Assembly: GCF_964340395.1 (NCBI RefSeq) | Contig: NC_135559.1 | Coordinates: forward strand, 13,419,759 to 13,483,758 | Direction of reading: 5' to 3' | Length of the DNA stretch: 64,000 nt | Source: Glandiceps talaboti | Taxonomy: Eukaryota > Hemichordata > Enteropneusta > Spengelidae | Made by a program: the position numbers and the translations under genes | Notes under the pieces: generated by a model | Seen by the model: only the letters and a program-made list of their open reading frames with translations | What the model was told of the DNA's origin: nothing | The model's database searches: none | In this document: positions 10,185 to 25,300 of the stretch, piece after piece | Layout: each line of letters starts with the position of its first letter | Position numbering within the stretch: the first letter of the stretch is position 1

Positions 10185-11424
10185 GCATTACAGTTATTCT
10201 TTCACGGACATTTACAAATAATTGAAGTTCAAAAATAGACTTTGATAACTACAAAAATGTAACTACACTGTGCGTGTATACTTACAAGATTCGATGTTAG
10301 ATTACCACGGAATATGGCGTTGTCCCTGACCTGCCGCACTCAAACAGCTTTCTCGCGATCGCTGAAGTCGACACAGAGTGTGATTGAGCTGACGTCCTAC
10401 TTTTATGTGTATCCTTCAACTATGTCACGTGATATCGCACCGACACTCAGTTTGTTTAACACTTTACAATATTTTGAACAAATCAATTAAGTTTCTTTGA
10501 AATTAGGTGTAGAGGCAAGCCATTCTTTGACACAAAATTACACATATCTTTGGAAACATGCATTTCATAGACGCGGCTTCCTTTTATTTTCAATTTCACT
10601 AAGAACGTTACAGAAACCGTATTTGGAGATGTTTAGAGAATCACACCTAAGGATGGATCAACGTATTTCGCTTTTTAGACCACACTAAAGGCTTTAATAA
10701 CTCTCAATGCAATCTTCCATTGGTCATTTTTACTATCAAAACAGATCAATTTCCGCTTGTTATTAAAATTCAAAGAATTAGGCATAAAGGTTAAACAAAG
10801 AACTAATATTTTACAAAAAAAATTGCGAAAAAAATTCAACAGAAATGAAAACCAGCGTTCTCTTCCAGACCGTGTCCCAATTATTGATATGAATGAGAAC
10901 TACGTCACCCGTTGTCAATAGCAACGAACGGTATATATGTAGTACTAAACAGTGTTTGACTAAACCGAATGGCAAATTATTTTTAAAAATTCTTCTGTCA
11001 GTTTTGTTCTCATCCGCAAAAGGGAAACACATAAAGAGATTCTAAACTTTACAATTTAATTACGGGAAAGTGGAAGTCGTTAAAGTTATTGGTAACCTAG
11101 TTTTGTGTCCGAGTTGAATAATATTGAAAGAATAGGAAGTGGGCTTAGAACAATACTACGTTCGGATATATTGTCTTGGAAGCACTGTCAGTGACTTGGT
11201 TATGGTCCAATTACACGGCGACCTTCTTAAAGGTGGCACATTTCAAACCACAGTACCAAAATTACCCTTCCCTTGTGCCAGCTGTTTTATGTTCTATCGT
11301 GAAGTCCAGTGGTAGCATTTTTAGTACATCCCATGGGCTGGCAAAAGATATGACAATATTGCACAATGTCGTCATCATGTCATTATCTGAAATTCCTTCG
11401 CGTGAACACGCGTAGTGTTGCAAC
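10185..11424. other. No gene recognised
   Basis: Only short frames without recognisable features. No structured element was seen. Confidence 0.5.
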
Positions 11425-12378
<954 letters not shown>

Positions 12379-13592
12379 AGCCCTCGATTGTTGTGACTTA
12401 CCGTGCGTTGAGTTGGTATTCTTTTGTTTAGTTCGAATTCAATTTCCTATGAAATGATATTCGAGTGTGGACATATTGCTACATTTACCTCACTTTTGCT
12501 AATATTTAGATAGATTTCGACATCAAACACACGTGTACAACAGCCCATAATTCGCTATTAATCTTGATATGTAGCATGATTTTAAATGACTATTATCAAT
12601 TACATTGGCGTAAACAATTTCCACAATTGAAAACTTTTTTACTTTCATTTTAAGCAGAATAGCTGTAGATAACATGCCAAACAGATGGTTTACCATGCGT
12701 TGATGAATGATTTGTCGTCGTCGACCAAAAGGGTGTTAAATAAAATAAAGTAAAGAAAAAACGTTTTCTTTGTGTGTGGATGCACATCTAATCAAAATAT
12801 AGTAGCATGCAAACAACATGTTTTCTATAACCAGGTATACCGTTTTACATTTCTTTTAAATTCTATTGATTTTATATCTTTACCGACGAGATCTTTTTTT
12901 TAATGATTGTTGCTGTGCGAAAATATATATGCTGTCAATCAAATGTGTAATAACTGTTGTGGCGCCAGATATACTATTTTGAGTTCGTTACGAAACCGAC
13001 AGTCAGTCAGTCTAACCACAGTGACGAACCAATTTGAAGACATGGACTTGAGAATCTGTAAAATTGCGGTTTGATAAAAAAAAAGCTGACAAGTCCTTTC
13101 GGCAACATTAAAACTTTATTACTGTGACTGGGGTTTCAACATCGCGTCGCATGCGCAGAAGAGGTCTTGTTTAGGGTGTTTTGAACATGCAATTGTTAGG
13201 CTTGCGGGTGAAGTCGGTTATGAAACGTTACCAAAATGTCGACAGTTGCAAAATAAATACAGAGGTTGAAAATTTATGAAGAAGATGACACTCATGTAGG
13301 ATGACACGTTCCGGTCGATATTAAAAGTAAAATATTGATAAACTGATATAGTGTACGTGTCATATCCATGTTCAAGTACAAAAGGAATGAATCAAAGGTA
13401 TATAGATCTAAGGAGCTGAATTTACTCTTGTATTGTTTGGATAGCCAAGATTTCACACGTAGGAACAATTCTACTATGATGATTAAATGACATTAAATCG
13501 TTTTGTAAGCTTTTGATAAACCAAGTGGTTTATTTTCCCATGGAAAGCTAACAGACGTTGAGTATAGGCTAAGTGTTTACATACACTACATA
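12379..13592. other. No gene recognised
   Basis: Unremarkable sequence between microsatellite clusters, with no coding frame of note. Confidence 0.5.
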
Positions 13593-13763
13593 CCATACCA
13601 TACATACATACATACATACATACATACATACATACATACATACATACACACATACATACATACATACATACATACATACATACATACATACATACATACA
13701 TACATACACACATACATACATACATACATACATACATACATACATACACACATACACACACAT

Positions 13764-13823
<60 letters not shown>
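13593..13823. repeat. (CATA)n then (CA)n microsatellite
   Basis: About 170 bp of CATA units with interspersed CACA is followed by a pure CA run ending at about 13823. Confidence 0.95.
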
Positions 13824-13826
<3 letters not shown>

Positions 13827-14139
13827 TGCAACAGTAATGAGTAGAACAGTCCTGATAAATAAATTCAATCCTGACGTTTTGAATGATTATGATTTAACAA
13901 AGGATACCAAGCTACAAGTAGATCACCTGACATTATATCTATGTGTTATGATATCAGAGAATGAAACACCTAAAGTTCTAATAAACGGTAAAATATGCGA
14001 AGAAAGATCTAAATCACGCGCACAAAAAGAACCCTATAGAACACACCTGAAAGATAAAATAAGTATATGTTATTTGCCAAATACCGTTCCATATCTTGCT
14101 GCGAGAGGTAATTTTTTCTGGTATAACGGAGAGCCGGAG

Positions 14140-14140
<1 letters not shown>

Positions 14141-14234
<94 letters not shown>

Positions 14235-14260
14235 CATACACACACATACATACACACCAC

Positions 14261-14315
<55 letters not shown>

Positions 14316-14317
14316 TC
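14141..14317. repeat. Compound microsatellite (CA)n(TA)n(CATA)n(CAT)n
   Basis: Four simple repeats abut each other. The CAT run (about 14256-14315) is the purest trinucleotide block. Confidence 0.95.
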
Positions 14318-17300
14318 CTCGTGACGATATGCATACCAGTCAATAAGATAAATCATACATAAACAAGATAGACAGTACTGTAACAGTAAAATATGTCGGC
14401 CTACTCACACGCAATTTACTTTGTGTCAATGTGTATCACGTCAATGAAATGAAAAGTGGTTGCCAGCCCTTTATGTTTCACATTCACGTTGTACAGGCGT
14501 TGATTCGTTATATACTCCGTTAACGTTTAGGCCCATCACGCTATCCCAGGTCCTAACATCTGTTTTATCTTATCAGTTGAGCTATACGGGTTGGGATAGG
14601 GTCATTCTCTTGTTCCTGGCCGACATTTTTATAGTTCTGCCAGCAAACAGTTTCTTACCCAAGTATTATAGTCCTATTCCAAACACTTGCTTTTCAAATC
14701 AGCAACATGTACCCCAACTCATTCATATTTATATGTATATTGTAGACGTGTACACCCTAAGGCAATGTCTACATAATAGGCAAATTAGTTGACCACATCC
14801 ATCCCAGTCTGTCTGTCTATCTGTCTGGCTGGCTGTCTGTCTGTCTGACTGGCTGTCGGCTTCTGTTTTAGTTTGGGGGTGGGGGTTTGAACTATACTTT
14901 TAGTTCTCATCCTACAAAACCTATTTTACTTTTAATGGAATCTGTGTTGTACACCAACGTACGAATATTTCTCTTTTTGAAATAATTTACGCTATAGTAA
15001 ATGCATGGCACTAAAATACATTATTTTTGTCCTCACTGCATATCGGCTTTATATTCATAGCACTACAAATTACTACAAACTGATTTGAAATTGATTGTGC
15101 TTTCTGAAACAATTGTTCAATTTTGGCCAATTAAAAAGAATGAGGCCAAACTAAAAGAATTTAGTTTTTTATCCTACATTGAACTATCTATCTCTCCTTT
15201 AGCAGTGTCTGTATAAAATTCAATATAAAAGCTTTTTTCATATGCTTTTGCATACAGCATATATATTTTTCCATGGGTTGAAACATTCTAACTTCCAATT
15301 GTACATCCCATACAACCATATGTATAATGTATATATGTAGTGAAAGCACGTAGACCAGCAGAACCGGGACATTTGTCTTCTAACACGACACGCAATCAAT
15401 GTTTGGTGGGAATACAGTGTGTAGGCCATGACACTCTACACTTCTCTATTACAATTTTCCCCCCACAAAAATCTTTGCCTTATCTTCACTTGTTGACTGG
15501 TTGTTGACTTTTTTACTTCCACCTGTACCAGGGGTATACAATTTGTCAAAAGTGTTGAGTCGATATGGATTGACATATTGTAATTCATTCTTTTCTAACA
15601 ATATTCATTTTCTAACAGACAGTAAGAGTATTTTCATCATGGAGAACACATCCATCCGCGACTAAGCTTGTAAGATTGGAATCACGAATCCCGTACACGT
15701 AAACTGTATGATTTACGTTTAAAGTCAGTTTTATAATCGCACTCGTTATTTTAAAAAAATATACTGAATTCTGACCGATATCATTTTATTTGGTTCAATT
15801 TTACCAATATTACTTGTCCATCAACGTTCCCCTTTGTTAATTTTACCGTGACGTGTTGATTTTTATCTTCCCTGCAGGCATGTATCTTTCAATATGTCAG
15901 ATATGCAAATATTGACCACCTGTTGCTGTTCTTTCCCGCCTTTATGTTTACAGACACCTTTCACTCAAAAGGAATGGTAACTTTATCTTGTTGATTTAAG
16001 AGAAACCGTGGAAACCGAGTGAAGAGTGACGACAGAGTTGACTGTTTCCTTGCATGTCATTGCACTCTCAGATGCCCCCTCCCCTTTACAACTAGTAACT
16101 CTCAAGTTCGTCTTTGGTCACAGAACGCGGATGGCATCATAGTATTGATTCTCATCACAGATTGTGTAGTATATATGACATGTAACTAAGGGAAGATGGG
16201 TACCACTTTCTGTTAATTTGTCCAGTTTATGATCACCTTAGAAACCAACTCTTACCAATCAATATTCACTTTCTTGCTCAATGTATGTAAATATATATAC
16301 AAAGCTATCGAGATGAGAACTTTCAAAGTAAATACTGTGTAATATATTTTTCTCACTTTTGCGACAGAACCGTGTTTTTCACTATTTTGAACACTTTGCA
16401 TATGGGCGCCTAGTATAGTAAACACATAATTATCTAAATATAGGTCACAGCTATTAACCTCTGTGATACAAGTACAAACTACCAAATCGTTTCCAAAACC
16501 ATACCATATATGGTTATGGAATTTTCCAGCTGCGAAAAATTTCAACGTTTATGTTGCAATTGACAGGTAAGATATCATTACACCATCAAAGAAAAACGAA
16601 TTGATGGAGCTTACGACCCAGAGATCGTTTCTATACAGAATATAGTTTTATCACAAAGTACATTAACAATACCGCCAAGTGCACTGAATAAAGGTGTATT
16701 GACATATAGTTCTTTTAATATGATGGTGACAAGCTGGGCTATTTAATGTTTGTAAATGAAATTACAGTAAATACACAATGTGTGAATCTCTATTCACTAC
16801 GAATGACCGAATCTTTGATGTACAGGTACAATGTACTATAAACTATATCCCTTCCGTTGTCTATGGATATAGTGAGATGTCAATCATTACGTCATGTTTA
16901 ACTATCTGTACAAACTTTCCAAACTAATTTGTCGAATGGAAAGCTAACTGTAGTAAGGATCTGTGCTCGGAAGGTTACTGAACACAAGCCTGTGATGACA
17001 GTGTGCGGTGCTTGGACAGCGAGTTTGGTCCTGTGACTGTGTGTGGTTTCCTTTAACGTTAGCAGACTATTGAACGATGGCCTAGCAGCTAGACTAACTG
17101 TAGACTATATATACTGTAAGGTTTACGCCAGGGTCTATGTTTTACGCTTAGATTGACACGTTACTAAAACCACGGTTACTTGTTTATACTATTCTGCAGT
17201 TATGTAGCCACGACAAGTTTCATAAATCAATCTTTTCTCTTAGAGTTGAATATTTAACGATATTTATATTTTGTCATCAAAAGTGATCATTAACAAGAGA

Positions 17301-19399
17301 GTATCGTTTCCAATCCACTGTCAATATATTACTTATCTAAATCAATCAATCAATATACCATAATGCATCGCAAAGGGTGATTTGAGTACACAAATATACA
17401 GTAAAGAAATGTTTGGGATAAACACAATTTTATTTCTTTCCCGTCATGTTTTGCGAATATCTCTCTTTGTACAACCATGGTACAACTCATACTTGAAATT
17501 AAATCAAATCAAGCGACACTGTATCTACATGTTTAAACCGTTTATTTGATATCATGTGACCCATGTCAGCCAATGAAAGGTGTCATTCAACTAACTGAAT
17601 GTAGAAAAGGGTGTCATTCCACTGTTTATACTGTAATTACTGTCATTCGGGTTGTCATTTGTTTAGGGTCACCCTGAAAGAAGTTATGTGTTGTCTTTTT
17701 TACTGGAACAATAACATCAATGTAAATTGGTGTGAAAAACAACTGCGAAAATTACACAATGTAGTCAAAATACGACATCGTTTTACTGCAGGAAAAACAA
17801 ACATAAAAGACAAAAAAATACTATTTAATGAAAAAAATGTCCCGATATAAGGAAAATACTAGTAAAAAGATACACATTCATGGCATTCTCGCAAACCAGA
17901 GCTGGTATTTCTTCCGTGCCGTAAAAGGGGCTGTGGTTTACGACGATGATGCATGGTGGTGGTGGTGGTGGTGGTGGTGGTGGTGGTGGTGGTGGTGGTG
18001 GTGGTGGTGGTGGTGGTGGTGGTGGTGGTGGTGACCATAATCAGGCAATGTAACGTTACACTGAGCAAATTGTGGAGAGGTAGATATCAGATCAGAGGAT
18101 AACATCCATCTAAAGTGACATAAAAGTGTAGATCAGATACACATTATTGATTTGTACAACATGTTTTACATAAAAGATCCTGGAAATTGATGACAATATG
18201 CGTCGTTTAGCGTCTTTTATGAGCAAACAAGTTCCTGCTTTAGAAATATAAGAATTGTATGAACGAAACCGCTCGCGTGATGATAGGAAACCGGAAACGG
18301 CTTTAGAAAAGTGTTTGCTTGAAATCAATATTTGCCGTCATTCCTGTGTGATATATATACTGTAACGTCCTTTCCAAGAACGGTGACAAGATGGGCGTGT
18401 AGAAATGCGTGGTCCCCGTACTATGAGTGACATGTCGGTTTTGAGAAGACAACTCTGAAGGAATGCTTCCTGAACAGGCGACTTAGTAGCCTGGAATCCA
18501 TACGGATGGGGATTTTGATTTCGTTATGGTAATCAAAATTCAAAATCCCAAATCGCGGCCTGGATTCGCGGGCTATGGCAACTTTAGTGACAGTTTGGAC
18601 ATATACAATAAGCGTCGATTAGACAAAATTTGCTAGATTAAATTCATGGAGGATTAATATATTTTGAACAGAGTGGGAAATATGAATCCATCATTAATCA
18701 AAATGGCGGTCAATACCTCATAATTTGCCATGATTTGCTTTCCCTATCATTCCAGCTTGTTTCTGGTGTCGTTTGTTTTCATGTTGAGGTGTAGGAATAA
18801 ACAAAAGATAGTTACCAACTCTGTTACAACAAAACATCAAATGAGTAAAAAAAAAAAAGTACCAAGTTCAAGACTATATTAAAGCCCAGACAAGTAAGAA
18901 ATTACTTGTCTGTGATTAAAGCATAGATCTATGATTAAAGATACGCCGTGCCGTTCCGCCCTCACCGGCCTCCTCTCTCCGATGTGTGAGGGCGCCCGTC
19001 TCTTACAAAGTCTGAATCAAGCTATTGACATTGCTTCACATAATTACATACGATCACAAAAGTTGTTATATCTCAACTGTTTGGGATGATTTTCATAACA
19101 GACACACGGGGTTACGTTTGGCAGGGACAATATCTTCAATTTGAGAATGGACGACACTTGATGAAACCGTGTCCACAAACCCACAATACGCGACTATACT
19201 GTCACGTGGTTTTTGTATGTAAATTAGTGGTATGTAGCATTTCGATATCGACCAATCAAATTACGTTCTATAAACTAACAGGTGTACAAAACTCGAGTTC
19301 GTCGAGTCACATTCTGTTGTCTAACAGGATGCAATTAGTGAAGTGACGTGAACGACTTATTTGTAAAGACTCCCGTGTTTACCCCGAACAGGCGACAAC
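14318..19399. other. Intergenic region upstream of the Cdc20-like gene
   Basis: No convincing gene on either strand. It contains the (TGG)n array at 17954-18033 and a CCAAT-containing stretch near 19250, which may belong to the promoter of the gene starting at 19400. Otherwise I see only short unsupported frames. Confidence 0.45.
17954..18033. repeat. (TGG)n microsatellite
   Basis: About 26 uninterrupted TGG units. The G-rich strand could form G-rich secondary structure. Confidence 0.95.
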
Positions 19400-22300
19400 A
19401 TGGCAGAAACAGCTTCTCCGTACCTAAACCGAAGAACCGCTTCGTTGCGTCGAGCTAGAAGCTATAGTGGAAGTGGAGATAGGTTTATTCCAACAAGACA
19501 CAACATGGATATGGACCTGGCCCATTTTCAGATGTTAAAGCTACAAGATACCGCCGCCCCCAGTTCACCGTCACCCGTGGTAAGTAAAAACTTCGAATTC
19601 TTACTTCTATACCGTGTTGCATAGTTTCCCTTTGATATCACTTTTAATTTGTACTTGGTACAATCTTTTAGTAAAGACTAGGGAATGCTTCAAATTGAAA
19701 TTGGTTGTTTTTAATCTACCCGTTTTGGAGTTTAAACCGTGGTTAGGAAAAAATGCTATGACAGTAGGGTTAGGGATATTTGAGTAAAGGCTAGGTTCAC
19801 GTTACAGAGTGTGTTTGTCATATTGTCACTCGGACTGAGACTGTATGTCGTGCAGCTACGTCATATTTTCATCTTGGATGTGTACAGCTTATGAAGCAAC
19901 AAGTGGCCACAAGTAGACTCCACTGGAAACAAGTCTTTGACTTTATGGGTTATCCAAGTGATTCATGACTGTCATGGCTTCCTACATGAACAATCAATGT
20001 GAAACAATGTCAACCAAGTCTGTGCTTGTAACTCAATACATAGTAAAGTGCTAAAAATATGTGTAAATAGTTGTATGTACAATAACAAACACTTGAAACA
20101 TTTAGTAATAATACATTGCAATTTCTTGAGTTACAAACAAGGACTTGGCATATGTTGTTTCACACTGATTTTTCAAGTAGGAAACCATGATGAAATTGTT
20201 GTATGAATTAAAAATCCAAAATAAATATCAAATCCTCATCCATATGACCACTTTAATGAGTCAGACAAATGGAACTTTATAATGACCAGTAAACCAAGAG
20301 CAACTAGTAAATTTATTCAACAAGTGTTGTAATCATTTCTATATTTCATCATAACGATTTGTAACTTTTCTTTACTTCGTAGGATTCTGCTCTTTCCATT
20401 GTCCCGTTTCTTTTAGATTAGTTATTTTAATTTTGTAGTAGCAAATAAGCCTGATTGTCTGGGTGATGTATTAACTTTCTGTTCTTTTTATTGGTAATTT
20501 GTACATTCACATGACACTGTGATAAACAACTCCTACTACTTTTGTACATCTACTCTGTCGATCTTGTTGATTTATTGAAATAAACTTATCTAATCTAATC
20601 TAATCTTATCTTGTCTAGTCTAGTCTAAGCTAAGCTAATCTAAGTTAATCTAATCTAATCTAATCTAAGTTAATCTAATCTAATCTAATCTTATCTTATC
20701 TAGTCTAATCTAATCTAAGTTAATTTAATCTAATCTAAGCTAATCTAATCTTATCTGGTCTAAGCTAAGCTAATCTAATCTAGTCTAATTAGATAAGATA
20801 AGCTAATCTAAGATAAGCTAATCTAATCTAATCTAATATAATCTAAGCTAAGCTAAACTAATCTAATCTAATCTAATAGCTGTGAATTAATAGCCTCACA
20901 TTATCCATGACGACTTTCATTAATTTATTAATTAAAACCTAGATATAACTGCACATCGTTTTATCTGTAAATATACAAAGTGTTAGGTGTGTTTTTCTTT
21001 GATTTGTTTTCACTTTTTCTCCTACAAAGTCAGTCGTATGCCACATAAGTCTTTCCGTCCCATATCTTGACATGATCATGACATAAATAAAAAATGACAT
21101 CTGGAATATCGTCAATAAAAAGTAATGTACTTATTTTTTTGAAAAATGAAACAATTTATTCGTATATGGAAATGCTCAGACTAACCCACAGCTGGCTACA
21201 ATTATATAACTGTGTATACTCGTATCTGACAAATAATGGCCAAGTGAAATAGAATTTGCTGTGATCCATAGTGAATCATACATTGTGAATAACTTAAAAA
21301 CAATTTTGTTTCCCGGAAAATAAAACATTTCATTTTGTTATTTTCAGTCCAGTCCAGTTGTTTCTCGTCGGTCTAGAGGCTCTACGTTCAGTGAAGGATC
21401 AATCCTTAACTTTCACGATGTGAAACTACAGTCAAAAGGTGGTACGTACGTTCTTAGTTTTCTTTAGGCCTAAAAATAAAACTGTGTGGTTCCGATTACG
21501 CTCAATTTTAGTTAGATTTTTTTCATGTGAGAGTGTCCAGTTCAGGTAGTTATGTTTTCCGTTGTTTTTCATAAGATCTCTGTGTTACCGGTTTCACTGG
21601 AGATTGGAAATCTTAGAACAGTTTTATATTGTCTTTTTAAGTTGGTGTCAGTTTCCACAGCCACTATTCCTCGCGAGACTTCACAATTTTCGCGATTTTT
21701 ATTTTTTTTTGAATATGTAAAAGAAAGTTTAGGGTCGCCAGTGAAAAACCAGGTGGGGTCGAGTAACCTGAAACACAATTTTTTAGTCCTTATATGGAAA
21801 AAAGAGGGCGGGGCAGGGGTATTTTCGAAACTAGTTATGGTTTTTTTGGTGTTTTTTTCGTAAAGTGCAAAACTTTTTTTCAACTTTTTTTTCAACCTTT
21901 TTTTCAACTTTTTTTTCAACTTTTTTTTCAACTTTTTTTTCAACCTTTCTTTTGACCGAGTCTTCTGACAGGCGTCGGTCACGAGCACGTCATACTCGTA
22001 CCTGGCGCCTGTCACGAGTACGTCATGCTCGTGACAGGCGTGACCTTTGACATCCATTACGACGTGTTTCAGCGTCAAATACACGTTCTTATAACCTTCG
22101 AAATTGATCGCCCAAACATTATATCAGTTTTCGAAACTGTTAATTTACGTGTGATAGTATCTGTTTTTTCCAACAACCGCGACTTCAGCCGCGTACACAC
22201 ATGTGTACACCGCCACGTTAAGGTTATGACCGCATGTATGATGTCTATTACATGATGTAGTACGTATGACACGATCCATGTGCAACGGGCCGGGTAAAGG

Positions 22301-25300
22301 TAGTTAACTATGGCAAGCCGTTCAGGTCGTTTATGTACTTTTATTCCATGTTCACATTATTTTAATTGAAATAAGTTTTCATTTATTTGAGAATATTGTT
22401 TTGTTTTTCGTCAAACCAGAATTTTTTTAAGGATTATGTATAATTGAAAGTCAAAATATATTTTTTGTTTTAAGTTTTTTATTTTGTGTGTGCCACTCTT
22501 GGCTTGTGCATATTTAATGGTTATACTTCCATGTTTAATGTAAACTTCAACAATATTTATATATTTCACCAATTCAAGCTTCTCGGAAAATTTAAGCCCA
22601 TTGTGGTGCAAAACAGATACATAGTAGGAAACGTGGCCCATTTGAGCAGTAACAGGTTTCTTGTGGTTCTAATCACAACAGAAAACAGTCACTTGTGTGC
22701 GCTCTGATCACCGCTGTGTTGAATTATAATTCCTTGGAAATTTATTCGTCTCCATTTTATCAAACTCTATCATCTCGTTTTCCTTCATGAAATTATCTTG
22801 ACTATAGTCGAGGTGTATTTTTGCATATTCAGTACAACCCATCTGGCCCAATTTGATATGTGTGCCGGGAATGTGTGTCAACTGACAACACATTGCCCAA
22901 TACGACGATCCCCGCAATACGCGTGTGTACTTTTTTTTACAGATGGCTGCATCTGATTAACATGTGCATGTGAACATCCGAATTCTGTAAAGTGACTTCG
23001 AATTCTGGAATCAAGTTAATAGCTATTTCGTATAACTAAGTGCCCTCTCACTGCACATTTTACGACACACATCCTTTCGCTGGCTCCACAAGTCAAATGC
23101 CTAGAAATATGTGTGTCCGCCTCATCCCCCATCCTCTCTCCATATCAACAATGTCGTCCTTGCCCCCCCCCCCATCATTCAGCTTCATCTTCTATTCCAA
23201 ACAAATATCCGCAATTGCCCTTTGTACAATGCAAATCGGAAGTGGAAATATAGCGCCCTCTATTGTTGAATACTGGAAATGAGGAATAACATACACTATG
23301 ACATACCAAATACTGCATGTCCCTTGCAAGTTGTCCCTTGCAAGCTAAATCTAATGCCATAAAACACAAACGAACCGCGCCGGATATTACATTTTTAGCT
23401 CCGCTGTCAGCGAAAGCTGAAAGCGTAGCTTTAGGTATAGGTGGGTATTGAGGTATAGAGAGTAGAGTGAATCATAGGTGTCCGTCAAACTTTTATATCT
23501 TCACTATCTACTCCGAAAGTGACAGTCGGAATTCTTCGATATTTGGTGTGCATGTTCCCTGGGGGGAGGCTATTCAGATTTGTTCATGCCAAGTTGATCT
23601 GTGCCATTTTCAATTTTTTATGATTTTTTTTCCAAAAATGTCATTTTCATCAACTCCTCATAAACTTTAAGTCAGATTGCTTTGATATGTGGTGTGTTGA
23701 TGCACAGAGGGTACCTTACTTAGATTTGTTAATTTCAAGTCAGCACGTCTTCTCTTCTATTTTTTATGATTTTTTTTTTGAAATTTGAAAAAAAAATGAA
23801 TATGTTAATGAGTATAATGACCGACGCCATATTGGAAATCACTCCGCGAGACTTTAGGTAAAGTGCAACTTTTCAAAAGACACTATTGACGTCAAACAAG
23901 CAATGTAATATGTGCTATAGTCTTAATTCTACGCATTGTGCGCCCAAATGACAAATATTTGTTCGAAAAAGGGTTGTAAACTTCAAATCCAATTCTCCAT
24001 CCACCCCTCCTACAGAATGGTTCATTCCAGTATATGCACCTCCCTCATGATCAAGTTTGAATGCCTGTGAACTGAAGTGTATGGGACGATTTTTGACAGT
24101 CAGTCGGCAATAAAAACGATAATACTCTTTCTAAAATTACCACATTTTGAAAGGGAAAGTACTTTGTGGTTCATTTATGGAGTTTTGTTTTTGTACGATC
24201 AATATTGGTGGCAAAATTACAGCGTCAAAATTGCCGATATGGTAGTTCCGTACGGCGACAATCTCAAGTACCCGGATGTACGAGGGACTAACCCGAAAGC
24301 AAGTCGTTGCCAGCCGTACGTTACAGTGTTAACATCGTCCGAGAAATCGCTGCGTTCAGAATGTCATTATTCACAGAATTGTTTCTTTCGAGTGAAAACC
24401 CGTCTTGAATTGTATAACTCTAACAAATGAAGACATGTCAAGTTATATTTTGAAAGTTGTATCGCTAGTTTGAGACGATTTGCTCACGTACTATCGAGGC
24501 TTGGACCTTACTCCAGTTCAGCGGGAAGTTTAGCCAGTCCGATAATTCTTTCTGGTTTAGTTTACAACACTTTTGTTCACACAGATTTTGTTTTTGTGAT
24601 GAAAAGAAATTTAAAAAAAGATCACTTCAACCATTTCGTTGTGTTTTCTTTATGAAAGGTAATCGAACATGAACGAGTGTTACCACTGTAACCAGGAGGG
24701 TCTATGCTGTAACGTATAGCAAGGGTTCGACATACACGTACACGCTGGTCCGCTATCCCGGGCCCGCGAGTCGAGTAACTTTCTGTGATAGGGAGCTCAG
24801 AATTCAAACCACCGGCTATATGATGAATTCATAGTAAAATTCATTTGATTTTTAATTTGCTATTTTGACCAACTCCGGTTGTCTATTCGCGATACGATTA
24901 GTTTGGAAACGGGGTAGATTTTCTATGATTCCGTGTCATAAAAGCATGTGTTGTGTAGTTTTCGAAAAGCACACCCGGTGGGAAAGTCGCCCAACAGGCG
25001 ATCTCGCGCCATTGCTGTACTACGTGGCACTTTATTCTGGCGGGGTGTCTATTGAAAACGGGAATAGCGAAGGATGAGCCAATCAAGTGCGACCTTTCAA
25101 TAGCCAATAAAATTAGTTGTACGATGATTTGTGTATAATAAGGGTAAGGCTGGCCTCTACATGTATACACTGTACTGGCCACGTTCAACGGAAGTAAGTG
25201 AAGCTCAATCATACCATGGATGTATTAGTAATACATCCATGATCATACCAATGGTGGCTGTCAAAATCGAAGACGCGATTTGACCGTGTTGTTATTTCAG

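Noticed and set aside
24077-24430. 117-codon plus frame
   Set aside because: It overlaps a dispersed repeat, the second copy at 33.4 kb does not preserve the frame, and no domain was recognised.
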